DNA of 64,000 bases from Parvibaculaceae bacterium PLY_AMNH_Bact1 (lineage in GTDB: Bacteria > Pseudomonadota > Alphaproteobacteria > Parvibaculales > Parvibaculaceae). Under the pieces are notes generated by a model. It searched no databases. It saw only the letters and a program-made list of their open reading frames with translations, and was not told the origin of the DNA. The stretch covers positions 1-64,000 of the forward strand of contig CP126168.1 of assembly GCA_032881465.1 (NCBI GenBank), written 5' to 3'. The position numbers and the translations under genes are program-made. Shown here piece after piece: positions 30,761 through 39,304 of the stretch (positions are counted from its first letter, which is position 1; each line of letters starts with the position of its first letter).

Positions 30761-30784
30761 CAGCTGATTCCCGCGAATCAGCTG
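30761..30784. terminator. Perfect hairpin between bioA and the ParA gene
   Basis: CAGCTGATTC and GAATCAGCTG are perfect arms with the loop CCGC. No clear T-run follows in the minus direction, so it may be a terminator of bioA, an attenuator or a regulatory palindrome. Confidence 0.45.
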
Positions 30785-30884
30785 CTCGGTCAGATTAACT
30801 TTTACCCAAAGGGGCCTCAATAGCGCTGACAGGGTGAAGCGGGCGGAAAAGCCAGTTTCTGGTGAATTTTCGCTAGCAAAGAGG

Positions 30885-32189
30885 CTATTTTTGCTCCCAT
30901 TCAGCCAGGACCCGCAGCATGGCCTGGGTGAGCGCTCTCAGATCGGCCTCCTCAATCACCAATGGCGGGGTGGTGTAGATGATGTTCGCAAACGGACGAA
31001 CCCAAACACCTTCTTCGATGAACCGGCGTTTCAACCATTCCGCATCTTTGAGATCATCGACTTCTATGACCCCAATTGCCCCAAGAACCCGTACATCTTG
31101 AACCCCCTTAACGGAGCGGGCTGGCTCCAGGTCCCGTTTAAGTTGAGCCTCTATGCTGGCAACCTGCTCCAGTCTTGGTTCTTGCTCGAAGAGATCAAGC
31201 GCTGCATTGGCAGCGGCGCAGGCAAGGGGATTGCCCGTATAGGTAGGGCCATGCATCAAGGCTTTGGCTGGATCGTCACTCAGGAACGCTTCGAAAACGT
31301 GGGTCCGCGCGGTCGTCGTTGCGAGCGCCATCGTGCCCCCGGTGAGCGCTTTGGAGAGCGTCATAATGTCTGGAATAATCTCGGCCTGATGGCAGGCAAA
31401 GAGGGTGCCTGTCCGGCCAAACCCCGTGAAGATCTCATCAACGATGAGAAGCACATTGTGGCGGTCGCAGCAGCGCCGAATGATCTGCAGCGTTTCGGGC
31501 GGGTGAAACAGCATGCCCCCAGCGCCCTGCACAAGTGGCTCCATGACGACCGCGGCAACTTCATGGGCATGAGTTTTGAGAAACGCATCAAAACGTTCTT
31601 CTGCATCGGCCCCGCGCGGAATATCAGTCAGCAGATGTTCCGGGATGACGCCCTTAAAGAGGGTGTGCATTCCCTCGTCCGGATCGCAGACCGCCATCGT
31701 CCCCAGTGTGTCCCCATGGTATCCGCCCCGGAAGCTGACAAAATGATGCCTCCCGCGCACGCCCTGGTTGATCCAATACTGCACAGCGATCTTCATAGCG
31801 ATCTCAACTGAGACGGATCCGGACTCGGAGAAAAATGTGTGGTTGAGATCCCCAGGCAGAATGTCTGCAAGGCGTTTGGCCAGTCGAAAGGCGGGTTCAT
31901 GGGCAAACCCGCCCAGCATAATGTGGGGCATCTGCTCAAGCTGTTTGGCGACCGCCTCGCGGATATGCGGATGATTGTACCCGTGGGCCGCCGTCCACCA
32001 GGACGACACACCGTCAATCAACTCCCGCCCGTCTTCCAGAGTTATGCGCACGCCCTCGGTTTTAACCGCTGGCAGGGTCATCGGCACTGTTTGCATCTGT
32101 GCATAAGGCAGCCAGACATGAGGAGCACTGTCCTGCAGCCATTTCGGCGGGCTTGGAAAGGCAGGGTTTATTGGGGGAAAGCTGGCCAT
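30885..32189 (-). CDS. bioA: Adenosylmethionine-8-amino-7-oxononanoate aminotransferase
   Basis: BioA is a PLP enzyme that uses S-adenosylmethionine as amino donor to make 7,8-diaminononanoate in biotin synthesis. The 434-aa protein has the BioA start (HVWLPYAQMQ), the DGVSSWWTAAHGYNHP motif and FFSESGSVSVEIAMK. It also has RGGYHGDTLGTMAVCDP, the Asp in LLIVDEIFTGFGRTG, and the PLP-lysine in MTLSKALTGGTM. The GAGGTG ribosome-binding site supports the start. It lies 3.3 kb from bioB on the same strand, with five unrelated genes between. Confidence 0.95.
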   Translation of the reverse strand: MASFPPINPAFPSPPKWLQDSAPHVWLPYAQMQTVPMTLPAVKTEGVRITLEDGRELIDGVSSWWTAAHGYNHPHIREAVAKQLEQMPHIMLGGFAHEPAFRLAKRLADILPGDLNHTFFSESGSVSVEIAMKIAVQYWINQGVRGRHHFVSFRGGYHGDTLGTMAVCDPDEGMHTLFKGVIPEHLLTDIPRGADAEERFDAFLKTHAHEVAAVVMEPLVQGAGGMLFHPPETLQIIRRCCDRHNVLLIVDEIFTGFGRTGTLFACHQAEIIPDIMTLSKALTGGTMALATTTARTHVFEAFLSDDPAKALMHGPTYTGNPLACAAANAALDLFEQEPRLEQVASIEAQLKRDLEPARSVKGVQDVRVLGAIGVIEVDDLKDAEWLKRRFIEEGVWVRPFANIIYTTPPLVIEEADLRALTQAMLRVLAEWEQK

Positions 32190-32339
32190 GAGACACCTCA
32201 GTGAGAAAGCAGAAGCGGCAATGTCGCGGGACGCCGTCTCAGGCGCAACTCCTAAATAGGTTTATTTGGCCGGACCTGGACAGTCTTGTCAGATGACGTA
32301 GGCTTGCCCATGTAATTGCTCAACTATGTGAGGCCCAAA

Positions 32340-33050
32340 ATGTCTCAAAAGAGAATGCTTCAGAAAATTGGAAATGAAATCTGGATGGCAGATGGGGATT
32401 GCGTGAGCTTCTATGGATTTCCCTATCCAACCCGGTGCCTTGTTGTTCGACTCCAAAAGGGCGGACTGTGGATCTGGTCCCCAATCAAACCAACACCTGA
32501 GCTGTTGAGCGAAGTAAGAGCCCTGGGGGCTGTTCAGCATCTGGTGAGCCCGAACAAACTCCACTACCTGTTTATGGGGGCGTGGGCAGGGGTCTTTCCC
32601 GATGCAAAGCTATGGGGCCCGTCATCCACAATAGCGAAATGTCCTGACCTTGAATTTGAAACTGCGCTTGCTGAGACGCCGCCGACGGATTGGGCAGATG
32701 AAATTGATCAGGTCTGGATGCAAGGGTCCCCAGCTCTGGATGAGATTGTGTTCCATCACAAATCCTCGGGCACGACGATCCTTGCGGACTTGTCGGAAAA
32801 CTTCAGCGCGGCGTTCTTGGCCGAGCATTGGAAGCCGTGGGCGCGATGGATTGCACGTCGGTGGAAGATTGTCGAAGGCTGGGGGTACGCACCGCTGGAA
32901 TGGCGGCTCTCTTTCATTTTCCGGAAACCCGCCAGGGCGGCGAAGACGCGCATTTTGGACTGGCCGACCGAGCAGGTCGTCATGGCCCATGGAGAGTGGC
33001 AACCAAGCGATGGCCAGGCCTTCCTCAAAAGGGCTTTCGCGTGGCTCTAG
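32340..33050 (+). CDS. DUF4336-like protein (metallo-beta-lactamase-related fold)
   Basis: The 236-aa protein has an overall DUF4336 appearance: it opens with KIGNEIWMADGDCVSFYGFPYPTR, and has LVSPNKLHYLFMGAW and VFHHKSSGTTILADLSENF. The fold is MBL-like, but the classic HxHxDH motif is absent (it has PNKLHY), so it may not be a metal hydrolase. Function is unknown. The ATG at 32340 is preferred over a TTG at 32316. It is convergent with the deacetylase gene and divergent from bioA. Confidence 0.75.
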   Translation: MSQKRMLQKIGNEIWMADGDCVSFYGFPYPTRCLVVRLQKGGLWIWSPIKPTPELLSEVRALGAVQHLVSPNKLHYLFMGAWAGVFPDAKLWGPSSTIAKCPDLEFETALAETPPTDWADEIDQVWMQGSPALDEIVFHHKSSGTTILADLSENFSAAFLAEHWKPWARWIARRWKIVEGWGYAPLEWRLSFIFRKPARAAKTRILDWPTEQVVMAHGEWQPSDGQAFLKRAFAWL

Positions 33051-33064
33051 AACCTGCCTCTAAC

Positions 33065-34108
33065 TCACCCTCGGGCTGATGAGAATCCGGTTAGAAAGGA
33101 CGTGAGGTTGTCGCCCAGTTCCGGACAGATATAGCCACCCTCCTGAACAATAACAGTAGGGATGTCGCGCTCGGAGATCGCAGCCGCGATGCGCGCAAAG
33201 CCCGGCGTTGAAATTGAAAGCCCGTCAAACGGATCGCCTTCAAAGGAATCCAAACCAAGCGCAAGAACAAGCGCGTCCGGCGCAAAGGCATCGATACGTT
33301 CCAACGCCTGGTCAAGCGCTACCAGATACTCATCGTCTGCTGTCCTACGGCGCAGCGGTAAGTTGAGATTGTATCCCCGACCGGCACCGTCGCCTCGCTC
33401 ATCTGCATGTCCCCAGAAGAATGGATAAAATCTGACAGGGTCAACATGAAGAGAGACGGTCAGCACATCCGGGCGTTCGTAAAACACATCTTGCGTGCCG
33501 TTCCCGTGGTGTACGTCAATGTCCAGAATGGCGACACGTTCATGCTGTTGGCGCAGCACCTCGGCTGCGATGCCTGAATTGTTGAGGTAACAAAACCCGC
33601 CGGCAATATCGCGCATGGCGTGGTGCCCTGGGGGGCGGCAGAGCGCGTACGAACTATCGGCCCCCGCCAAAACGAGCTCGGCAGCATGCGCGGCTGTCTG
33701 GGCCGACCAATAGGCGCTCTCCCAAGTATGTTCACCGATGGGGGCGGAGGTATCGGCTGTGTGATAGCCAACTTGCCCGTCAGCGGCAGCGGGGTAACCA
33801 AAGTCACGACGCTGTGGGTGTATGTTGGGGATGACTTCCTTTGGTGCACCGGGTTTGCGCGACCAGCGGGTGTAGATGTTCTTGAGAAACTGCAGGTATT
33901 CCGGCGTATGACAGCGGCTGATGACGCCAAGGCCATAATCGTCGGGGACAACTCGGGTGAGCCCCGCTTTCTCTGCGCCCTTTGCAAGAATATCGGCGCG
34001 CGCAGGGACCTCTTCATTCTCTGAGATGATCCCGCTTGCGAGAAAAAAATTCGGGTCGTGTTTTGTCTGTGCGTCCGCCAACACGTAACGCATCTCAGAG
34101 GTCGTCAT
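33065..34108 (-). CDS. Histone deacetylase family / acetylpolyamine amidohydrolase-like protein
   Basis: The 347-aa protein belongs to the class II HDAC-like zinc amidohydrolases. It has the catalytic His pair (CRPPGHHAM), metal ligands in ILDIDVHHGNGTQ (Asp and His) and LALGLDSFEGDP (Asp), and the Tyr in QEGGYICPEL. The start motif TKHDPNFFLASG resembles bacterial acetylpolyamine amidohydrolases, so the substrate may be an acetylated small amine. The ATG at 34108 overlaps the upstream GNAT stop codon by 4 bases (ATGA), which fixes the start and shows translational coupling. It is the second gene of the operon and is convergent with the DUF4336 gene. Confidence 0.9.
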   Translation of the reverse strand: MTTSEMRYVLADAQTKHDPNFFLASGIISENEEVPARADILAKGAEKAGLTRVVPDDYGLGVISRCHTPEYLQFLKNIYTRWSRKPGAPKEVIPNIHPQRRDFGYPAAADGQVGYHTADTSAPIGEHTWESAYWSAQTAAHAAELVLAGADSSYALCRPPGHHAMRDIAGGFCYLNNSGIAAEVLRQQHERVAILDIDVHHGNGTQDVFYERPDVLTVSLHVDPVRFYPFFWGHADERGDGAGRGYNLNLPLRRRTADDEYLVALDQALERIDAFAPDALVLALGLDSFEGDPFDGLSISTPGFARIAAAISERDIPTVIVQEGGYICPELGDNLTSFLTGFSSARG

Positions 34109-34740
34109 AGAGCAATCACCATTCGCATTTCCATCGGTACATTGTGCGTGCGGCACGGGATGGGAGCAACCGTTTCAGACATGCAGGTGAGGCCCATTGA
34201 TTGGTAGAATTTCACAGCTGGGTTGTCGGAGAAGACATCCAGATGGAGTTCCTGATATCCCTCTTTGCGGGCGCGATCTATGGCATTGGTGAGCAGTTTG
34301 GCACCAAGTCCTGTTCCGCGCGCTGACGCTGCGACGGACAGTGCAGTGATATAGTAGGCGTGATCGGGAATATGGGGGTTCATGTAACTGATGAGATTGG
34401 ATCTCTCGCCGAGCGCAATAAGACCCTCTTCGTTGAGGCTTCCCGCTTCAAAGAGGTTCCCGATCACGGTGCCGCCGGAGGAATGAAACCTGTACCAGTC
34501 ACTTCCCCCATAGCCGAGCTCAATGCCCAGAAGCGTTGATCCATCGGCAATGATTGTTGTTTCCGAATGGGAGAAGAGGTTTTTTGGTGCCATCCAGCTC
34601 TGTTTCATAAAGGCGTCGAAGAGGGCGCGGTCTGGCCCGAACAGATAATTATATGTTGCAGCGCCAGTCTGATGAACGAGATCAGGAAACTGATTTGCAA
34701 ACGTTTGTGCGGATCTTTGATCGGGGTTGGTAATATCCAT
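34105..34740 (-). CDS. GNAT family N-acetyltransferase
   Basis: The 211-aa protein has a C-terminal GNAT core with the acetyl-CoA motif A (SVAASARGTGLGAKLLTNAID), and the beta-strand plus YQSMGL-type ending (DNPAVKFYQSMG). The first half is a less conserved substrate-binding part. It is cotranscribed with a deacetylase (4-base overlap), so one pair acetylates and deacetylates, perhaps a polyamine or another amine. Its promoter contains the double TetR operator at 34766-34815, and it is divergent from that TetR gene. The GGGAGAG ribosome-binding site supports the start. Confidence 0.88.
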   Translation of the reverse strand: MDITNPDQRSAQTFANQFPDLVHQTGAATYNYLFGPDRALFDAFMKQSWMAPKNLFSHSETTIIADGSTLLGIELGYGGSDWYRFHSSGGTVIGNLFEAGSLNEEGLIALGERSNLISYMNPHIPDHAYYITALSVAASARGTGLGAKLLTNAIDRARKEGYQELHLDVFSDNPAVKFYQSMGLTCMSETVAPIPCRTHNVPMEMRMVIAL

Positions 34741-34765
34741 TGCTCTCTCCCACTCATCTTTCTAA

Positions 34766-34815
34766 AATAGGTCAACAACCTAATAATTTCGGTAAAAGTA
34801 GGTTGTTGACCTATT
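34766..34815. promoter_or_regulatory. Double TetR operator of the GNAT-deacetylase divergon
   Basis: Two perfect inverted arms of 17 bases (34766-34782 and 34799-34815, with core TAGGT-N5-ACCTA) are separated by 16 bases. Each arm also contains its own 15-base quasi-palindrome. The centres are 31 bp apart, about three helical turns, so two TetR dimers could sit on the same DNA face. It lies between the TetR and GNAT genes and overlaps where both promoters must be. Confidence 0.8.
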
Positions 34816-34837
34816 AAGTGCAAGGGCCGGAAACCAA

Positions 34838-35455
34838 ATGGATGCGCAGACCCTGTCTTCTGATGAAGATATTAAGCTGACCAAAGGAGAAAGGCGCCGC
34901 GCGGAAATCATCTCCCTGGGCCGAAACCTTCTAATTGAGGAAGGGTATGACGCCTTTGTGTTGCGCACGGTCGCAGCCCAAGCTGAAATCACCTTAGGGA
35001 ATCTGCAGTATTACTTTCCCGTGCGCGAGGACTTGCTGGAAGCAATCGGCAATGAAGAGTTCGCCCGTGGACTGGACATTGTGCAGAGCGCACATAGGGG
35101 GTCAGGCACGCCTGAAGAAAAGCTTGCTGAGATGGTGCGGGGGTTGGTGGGAGAATGGCATCATACAGGCGGCCGCGTTTATGCGGTGATCGCAATGCTG
35201 GCGCTGCATCAGGAACGGTTCAGGCACCTGCATGCACACCAATACAGGTGTTTCTATCAAGCCGTCGCAGAACTCTTAAAGGCCATCAATACTAAGGCAA
35301 CGGACAAAGAGGCGTTGCGTCAGGCGCGCCTCATCACTTCCATGATGGATGGATCTCTTTTTCAGGTGGCACTTGAGGGCAAAGGATCGCGCGCCGAACG
35401 CAAAAAATTCGACGAAGAAATTGTGGCAGCGATCCTGAAGGCAGTTACGCCTTAA
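34838..35455 (+). CDS. TetR family regulator of the GNAT-deacetylase operon
   Basis: The 205-aa protein has an N-terminal TetR helix-turn-helix (RRAEIISLGRNLLIEEGYD, then FVLRTVAAQAEITLGNLQYYFPVREDLLEAI) with the canonical YYF-type ending of the recognition helix. The C-terminal ligand domain is helical and not diagnostic. It probably binds the palindromes at 34766-34815, repressing itself and the divergent GNAT-deacetylase operon until an inducer, perhaps an amine, is bound. It ends 9 bp before the convergent bioB. Confidence 0.9.
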   Translation: MDAQTLSSDEDIKLTKGERRRAEIISLGRNLLIEEGYDAFVLRTVAAQAEITLGNLQYYFPVREDLLEAIGNEEFARGLDIVQSAHRGSGTPEEKLAEMVRGLVGEWHHTGGRVYAVIAMLALHQERFRHLHAHQYRCFYQAVAELLKAINTKATDKEALRQARLITSMMDGSLFQVALEGKGSRAERKKFDEEIVAAILKAVTP

Positions 35456-35464
35456 CAGCTTGAC

Positions 35465-36481
35465 TTAAACCTCAGACGGGCACTGATGCGCAGGCATCGG
35501 CTCAAGGCCCAGCTTGTCGAACAGCGCCTGATCCTTGTCCTGGCCTGGGTTCTTTGTGGTGAGCAGCTCGTCCCCAACAAAGATCGAGTTCGCGCCGGCC
35601 AGGAAACAGAGCGCCTGTGTTTCATCTGACATCCATTCGCGGCCTGCTGACAGGCGAACGATGGATTTAGGCATCATGATGCGGGCAACCGCAATCGTGC
35701 GCACAAATTCAATTGCGTCAATCTTCGCGTTCTCGCCAAGAGGTGTGCCTTCAATCGGGATTAGCATGTTGATCGGCACAGACTGCGGATGTTCTGTGAG
35801 ATTACCAAGAGCCATCAGCATGCCGGCGCGGTCTTGGCGTTCTTCACCAAGGCCCAGGATACCGCCGGAGCAAACATTGATCCCTGCTTCGCGAACGCGT
35901 TCTAGGGTGTCGATACGATCCTGGAAGGTCCGTGTCGTGATGATTGATGGATAGAATTCTTCTGATGTATCGATATTGTGGTTGTAGTAGTCGAGTCCGG
36001 CATCTTTAAGCTGGATTGTCTGTTCTGGGCTCAGCATGCCAAGGGTCATGCATGTTTCCATGCCCATTTCCCGCACGCCTTTGATCATGGCGACGATTGC
36101 CGGCATGTCACGTTCTTTTGGCTCGCGCCAGGCAGCACCCATGCAATAGCGGGACGCTCCAGCTTCTTTGGCGCGTCGTGCGCCGTCTAGGACCTTTTCA
36201 ACTTCCATTAGCTTGGAAGCACTGAGGCCTGTGTCATACTTCGAGCTCTGAGAGCAATAGCCACAATCTTCCGGACAGCCACCAGTCTTGACGGATAAAA
36301 GCATGCTCTTTTGCACTTCGTTTGGATCAAACCATTCACGGTGCACTGTTTGGGCGCGGAAAATGAGATCATTGAAGGGAAGGGCAAACAGCGCTTCAAC
36401 TTCCTCGCGTGACCAATCGTGGCGGAGGGCGGTGGTCTCAGGTGCGGCGGTCTGCTCGGACACTGGCGTCTGAATATTCAT
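35465..36481 (-). CDS. bioB: Biotin synthase
   Basis: BioB is a radical-SAM enzyme that inserts sulfur into dethiobiotin. The 338-aa protein carries the radical-SAM cluster motif [11 protein letters not shown], the [11 protein letters not shown] motif, and GGILGLGE. The auxiliary [2Fe-2S] cluster ligands of BioB are expected in the remaining cysteines and Arg (for example SAGREWMS). It has a clear GGGAAGAG ribosome-binding site. It is divergent from bioF with 237 bp between, so a shared control region is likely. No BioR box or BirA operator was recognised there. Confidence 0.96.
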   Translation of the reverse strand: MNIQTPVSEQTAAPETTALRHDWSREEVEALFALPFNDLIFRAQTVHREWFDPNEVQKSMLLSVKTGGCPEDCGYCSQSSKYDTGLSASKLMEVEKVLDGARRAKEAGASRYCMGAAWREPKERDMPAIVAMIKGVREMGMETCMTLGMLSPEQTIQLKDAGLDYYNHNIDTSEEFYPSIITTRTFQDRIDTLERVREAGINVCSGGILGLGEERQDRAGMLMALGNLTEHPQSVPINMLIPIEGTPLGENAKIDAIEFVRTIAVARIMMPKSIVRLSAGREWMSDETQALCFLAGANSIFVGDELLTTKNPGQDKDQALFDKLGLEPMPAHQCPSEV

Positions 36482-36718
36482 GAACTCTTCCCTGTTTCAA
36501 GACGGGCTTTCGGGGGCATTTTGACCGTGAGCATAGGCAGAACGGGCCCATTTGCAAGCAAGAGAGTCTGGGTGTTTTGACGCCGGATTTGGTTGACTCC
36601 CGGGGGCGCAACGCGCAGGTTTGCCGCCGATTTTGGGAGAAATTGGGTGTCCCAAGGGAAACCGCTGGAAACTGCAGCAAAACCCCCAAGTCCCAGGAAA
36701 AAAGGTGATCGCGTTGAA

Positions 36719-37885
36719 ATGAGCTCACTCGACGACATGGCACTGCGGAAACTGGCCGAGTTGGAGGCTGGAAACCTGCGTCGTCGCCTGAAAGAGACCG
36801 ACCGGAATGCGGGGGCATATGTCCAGCGTGATGGCCGGACGCTCATCTCCTTCTGTTGCAACGACTATTTGAACCTCGCCCACGAACCGCGTGTGCTGGA
36901 GGCGGCCAAACGGGCGCTTGATGAACGTGGCGCGAGTTCGGGCGCCTCGCGCCTGGTAACCGGTAACCATTCCATCTTTACGGAATTGGAGCGGCGCCTC
37001 GCTGAACTCAAGCAGACTGACGACTGCCTGGTCTTCGGATCGGGCTATCTCGCTAACTTAGGCATCATCCCAACCTTGATGAAACCGGGCGATCTCGTTC
37101 TGGCTGATGAACTCTCCCACTCCTGCCTGCTCTCGGGAACGGACCTATCAGGCGCCACGGCCTTTCGGTTCAGACATAATGATCTGGAACACCTGAGCGA
37201 ACTTCTCGACACGCACCGTCCAGCCGCTAAGAACTGTCTCATCGTGACCGACGGTGTTTTCTCTATGGATGGGGATCTGGCGCCCGTGTGGGACATGGCA
37301 GAGATCGCCAAGGTGCATGATGCCTGGCTGATGACGGATGATGCTCACGGCATTGGCGTCCTTGCCGAAGGGCGCGGCTCCAGTTTTGTCACTGGCGCAA
37401 AAGCGGAGGTGCCCCTGCAAATGGGCACGCTGTCTAAAGCGATTGGGTCCTATGGGGGATATATCTGCGCCAGCCAGCCTGTGATTGATCTTTTGCGCAC
37501 GCGTGCACGCACCCTCATCTATTCAACAGGTCTGCCACCGGCGAGTGCTGCTGCAGCAATTGCCGCTCTTGAAATTATCGAGGCAGAGCCGGACTACGCA
37601 GCTTTGCCCGTTGAGAAAGCGAACCGTTTTACGAGAGCGCTCAATCTACCTGCAGCCGAGAGCCCAATTGTTCCCCTGGTGTTGGGTGATCCGGAGACGA
37701 CGCTCGAAGCCTCCGCATTTCTCGAAGAGCAGGGTTTTCTGGTAACGGCCATTCGACCGCCAACGGTGCCGCAAGGCACTGCGCGCCTGCGCTTCACTTT
37801 CACCGCGCTTCATAAAGACGAAGACATTGATCGACTGGCCGGTCTTGTGCGCACCCAAATTCTTGAACGACGAGCTGCTGAATGA
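36719..37885 (+). CDS. bioF: 8-amino-7-oxononanoate synthase
   Basis: BioF joins pimeloyl thioester and alanine with loss of CO2. The 388-aa PLP protein has the start motif RDGRTLISFCCNDYLNLA, GASSGASRLVTGNHSIF, the Asp of the PLP site in LMTDDAHGIGVL, and the PLP-lysine in GTLSKAIGSYGGY. The ATG at 36719 is taken because the 42 residues upstream (from 36593) are unlike BioF. It overlaps bioD by 4 bases (ATGA), so the two are coupled. Confidence 0.95.
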   Translation: MSSLDDMALRKLAELEAGNLRRRLKETDRNAGAYVQRDGRTLISFCCNDYLNLAHEPRVLEAAKRALDERGASSGASRLVTGNHSIFTELERRLAELKQTDDCLVFGSGYLANLGIIPTLMKPGDLVLADELSHSCLLSGTDLSGATAFRFRHNDLEHLSELLDTHRPAAKNCLIVTDGVFSMDGDLAPVWDMAEIAKVHDAWLMTDDAHGIGVLAEGRGSSFVTGAKAEVPLQMGTLSKAIGSYGGYICASQPVIDLLRTRARTLIYSTGLPPASAAAAIAALEIIEAEPDYAALPVEKANRFTRALNLPAAESPIVPLVLGDPETTLEASAFLEEQGFLVTAIRPPTVPQGTARLRFTFTALHKDEDIDRLAGLVRTQILERRAAE

Positions 37886-38553
37886 CCCACCTGTTTGTAA
37901 CTGCATCTGGAACAGATATAGGCAAGACCGTGATCAGTGAAATTCTGATCCGTCAGCTTATCGCCAAGGGCAAGAAGGTCGCGGCTCTAAAGCCTGTGCT
38001 GAGTGGGCTTGAAGGCGTGCCGCCGGAGGAAACAGATTCTGGCCGCATGCTGCTGGCCATGGGCGCTGACGTAAGCGATCAAGCCATCGCGGCGATCACG
38101 CCTTGGCGGTTTGATCCGCCCCTGTCCCCTGACATGGCGGCAAAGCGTGCGGGCCTAACAATACAGCTCGACGAACTCATCGACTTTTGTTTAGCACCTG
38201 AAGATCAGGATTTTGTGTTGGTGGAGGGCGCAGGCGGTGTGCTGGTGCCCATCAATGAGGAAGCAACCATGTCTGACTGGATGGTTGCACTGAAGAACAA
38301 GGCAGATCTACGCGTGGTGCTGGTCGTGGGCTCTTATCTGGGCACCATCAGCCATACGCTGACAGCGCTAGAGAGCTTGAAAGCGCGAGGTCTCACCCCA
38401 GCCGTCATTGTCATCTCGACGTCTGAGGTGAACCCGGTGCCGGTCGAAGAAACTGTGGAGGTCATGGGGCGCTTTGCAGACAACGTGCCCATCGCCATTG
38501 TCCCTCGTCTTGACGAAGCTCCCGCGCCTGACCTCACACAATATTTGGACTGA
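37882..38553 (+). CDS. bioD: Dethiobiotin synthetase
   Basis: BioD carboxylates diaminononanoate to form dethiobiotin, using ATP. The 223-aa protein has the P-loop VTASGTDIGKTVIS, the substrate-binding Lys in ALKPVLSG, and VLVEGAGGVLVPI. Its start codon overlaps the bioF stop, so expression follows bioF. It is the last biotin gene of the + strand operon and is convergent with the small membrane protein gene. Confidence 0.95.
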   Translation: MTHLFVTASGTDIGKTVISEILIRQLIAKGKKVAALKPVLSGLEGVPPEETDSGRMLLAMGADVSDQAIAAITPWRFDPPLSPDMAAKRAGLTIQLDELIDFCLAPEDQDFVLVEGAGGVLVPINEEATMSDWMVALKNKADLRVVLVVGSYLGTISHTLTALESLKARGLTPAVIVISTSEVNPVPVEETVEVMGRFADNVPIAIVPRLDEAPAPDLTQYLD

Positions 38554-38736
38554 TTATCCGCGCGGGCCGAAGAAGTACCAGAGGATGACGCCGAGGATTG
38601 GCAGGAACAAGATTACGACAATCCACAAGACTTTCGTGAGTGTCTCTGCATTGCTCTGCACGGTCTTCACGATTGCATAAATATCCGCAATCAGAATGAG
38701 CAGCCCGAACAGGCCGTTAAACTGAAGATCAAGCAT
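38554..38736 (-). CDS. Small membrane protein with PLDc_N domain
   Basis: This 60-aa protein has two hydrophobic segments (LFGLLILIADIYAIV and VLWIVVILFLPILGVILWYFFG) and ends in GPRG, the pattern of the phospholipase D N-terminal domain (PLDc_N). The catalytic part is absent, as in many stand-alone members of the family. Function is unknown; a role in membrane or transport complexes is possible. It directly abuts the bioD stop in convergent orientation and has GGGGAG upstream. Confidence 0.85.
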   Translation of the reverse strand: MLDLQFNGLFGLLILIADIYAIVKTVQSNAETLTKVLWIVVILFLPILGVILWYFFGPRG

Positions 38737-38779
38737 TTAGCGCAACTCCCCTAAAATGAATCAGGGGATAACCATATCG

Positions 38780-39295
38780 CTAAATGAGAGACCCTGCGAG
38801 CGCACCCTCATGCTCTAACAGCCATTTTTTTGCAGGCAGCCCGCCGCCGAAGCCGGTAAGCGTGCCATTCGCGCCAATCACCCGGTGACAGGGAACGATG
38901 ACCGGGATGGGGTTTTTGCCATTGGCAAGGCCGACGGCACGGACTGCTTTCGGGTTACCAATAGTGTTGGCGATGTCTCGATAAGCACACGTGTCGCCAT
39001 ATCCAATATTTAGAAGTGCTTGCCAGACGCTGAGCTGAAAATCGGTACCCTCGGGAGCCAGGGTCAGATCCTCAAAGCTTTGCCGTTCGTCTGTGAAATA
39101 CTCTCTGAGCGCCTGTAGAGCAGCTTCAAGATGTTGTTTGGCCTCAGCAGACGGATTGGGATCTTCGTCAAGCACTTCGTCTTTTTGAGTATCAAACAAG
39201 ACCCGTGCGAGACCGCCCGAATGGGCAGCGACGCGAATAGGCCCGATTGGGGTGTCGAGGGTTGCAATGGCAAGGGGTGTCTTGGATTTCGGCAT
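38780..39295 (-). CDS. ogt: Methylated-DNA--protein-cysteine methyltransferase
   Basis: Ogt removes O6-methylguanine lesions by transferring the methyl group to its own cysteine. The 171-aa protein has the acceptor Cys in VPCHRVIG, followed by LTGFGGGLPAKKWLLEHE, and the helix-turn-helix region FQLSVWQALLNIGYG. It ends the operon with the Ada-AlkA fusion, 9 bases downstream, so both alkylation-repair proteins are co-expressed. Confidence 0.95.
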   Translation of the reverse strand: MPKSKTPLAIATLDTPIGPIRVAAHSGGLARVLFDTQKDEVLDEDPNPSAEAKQHLEAALQALREYFTDERQSFEDLTLAPEGTDFQLSVWQALLNIGYGDTCAYRDIANTIGNPKAVRAVGLANGKNPIPVIVPCHRVIGANGTLTGFGGGLPAKKWLLEHEGALAGSLI

Positions 39296-39304
39296 GGTAG
39301 ATTC

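Noticed and set aside
36482-36718. BioR or BirA operator in the bioB-bioF gap
   Set aside because: No TTATNNATAA-like or TTGTAAACC-like site was found.
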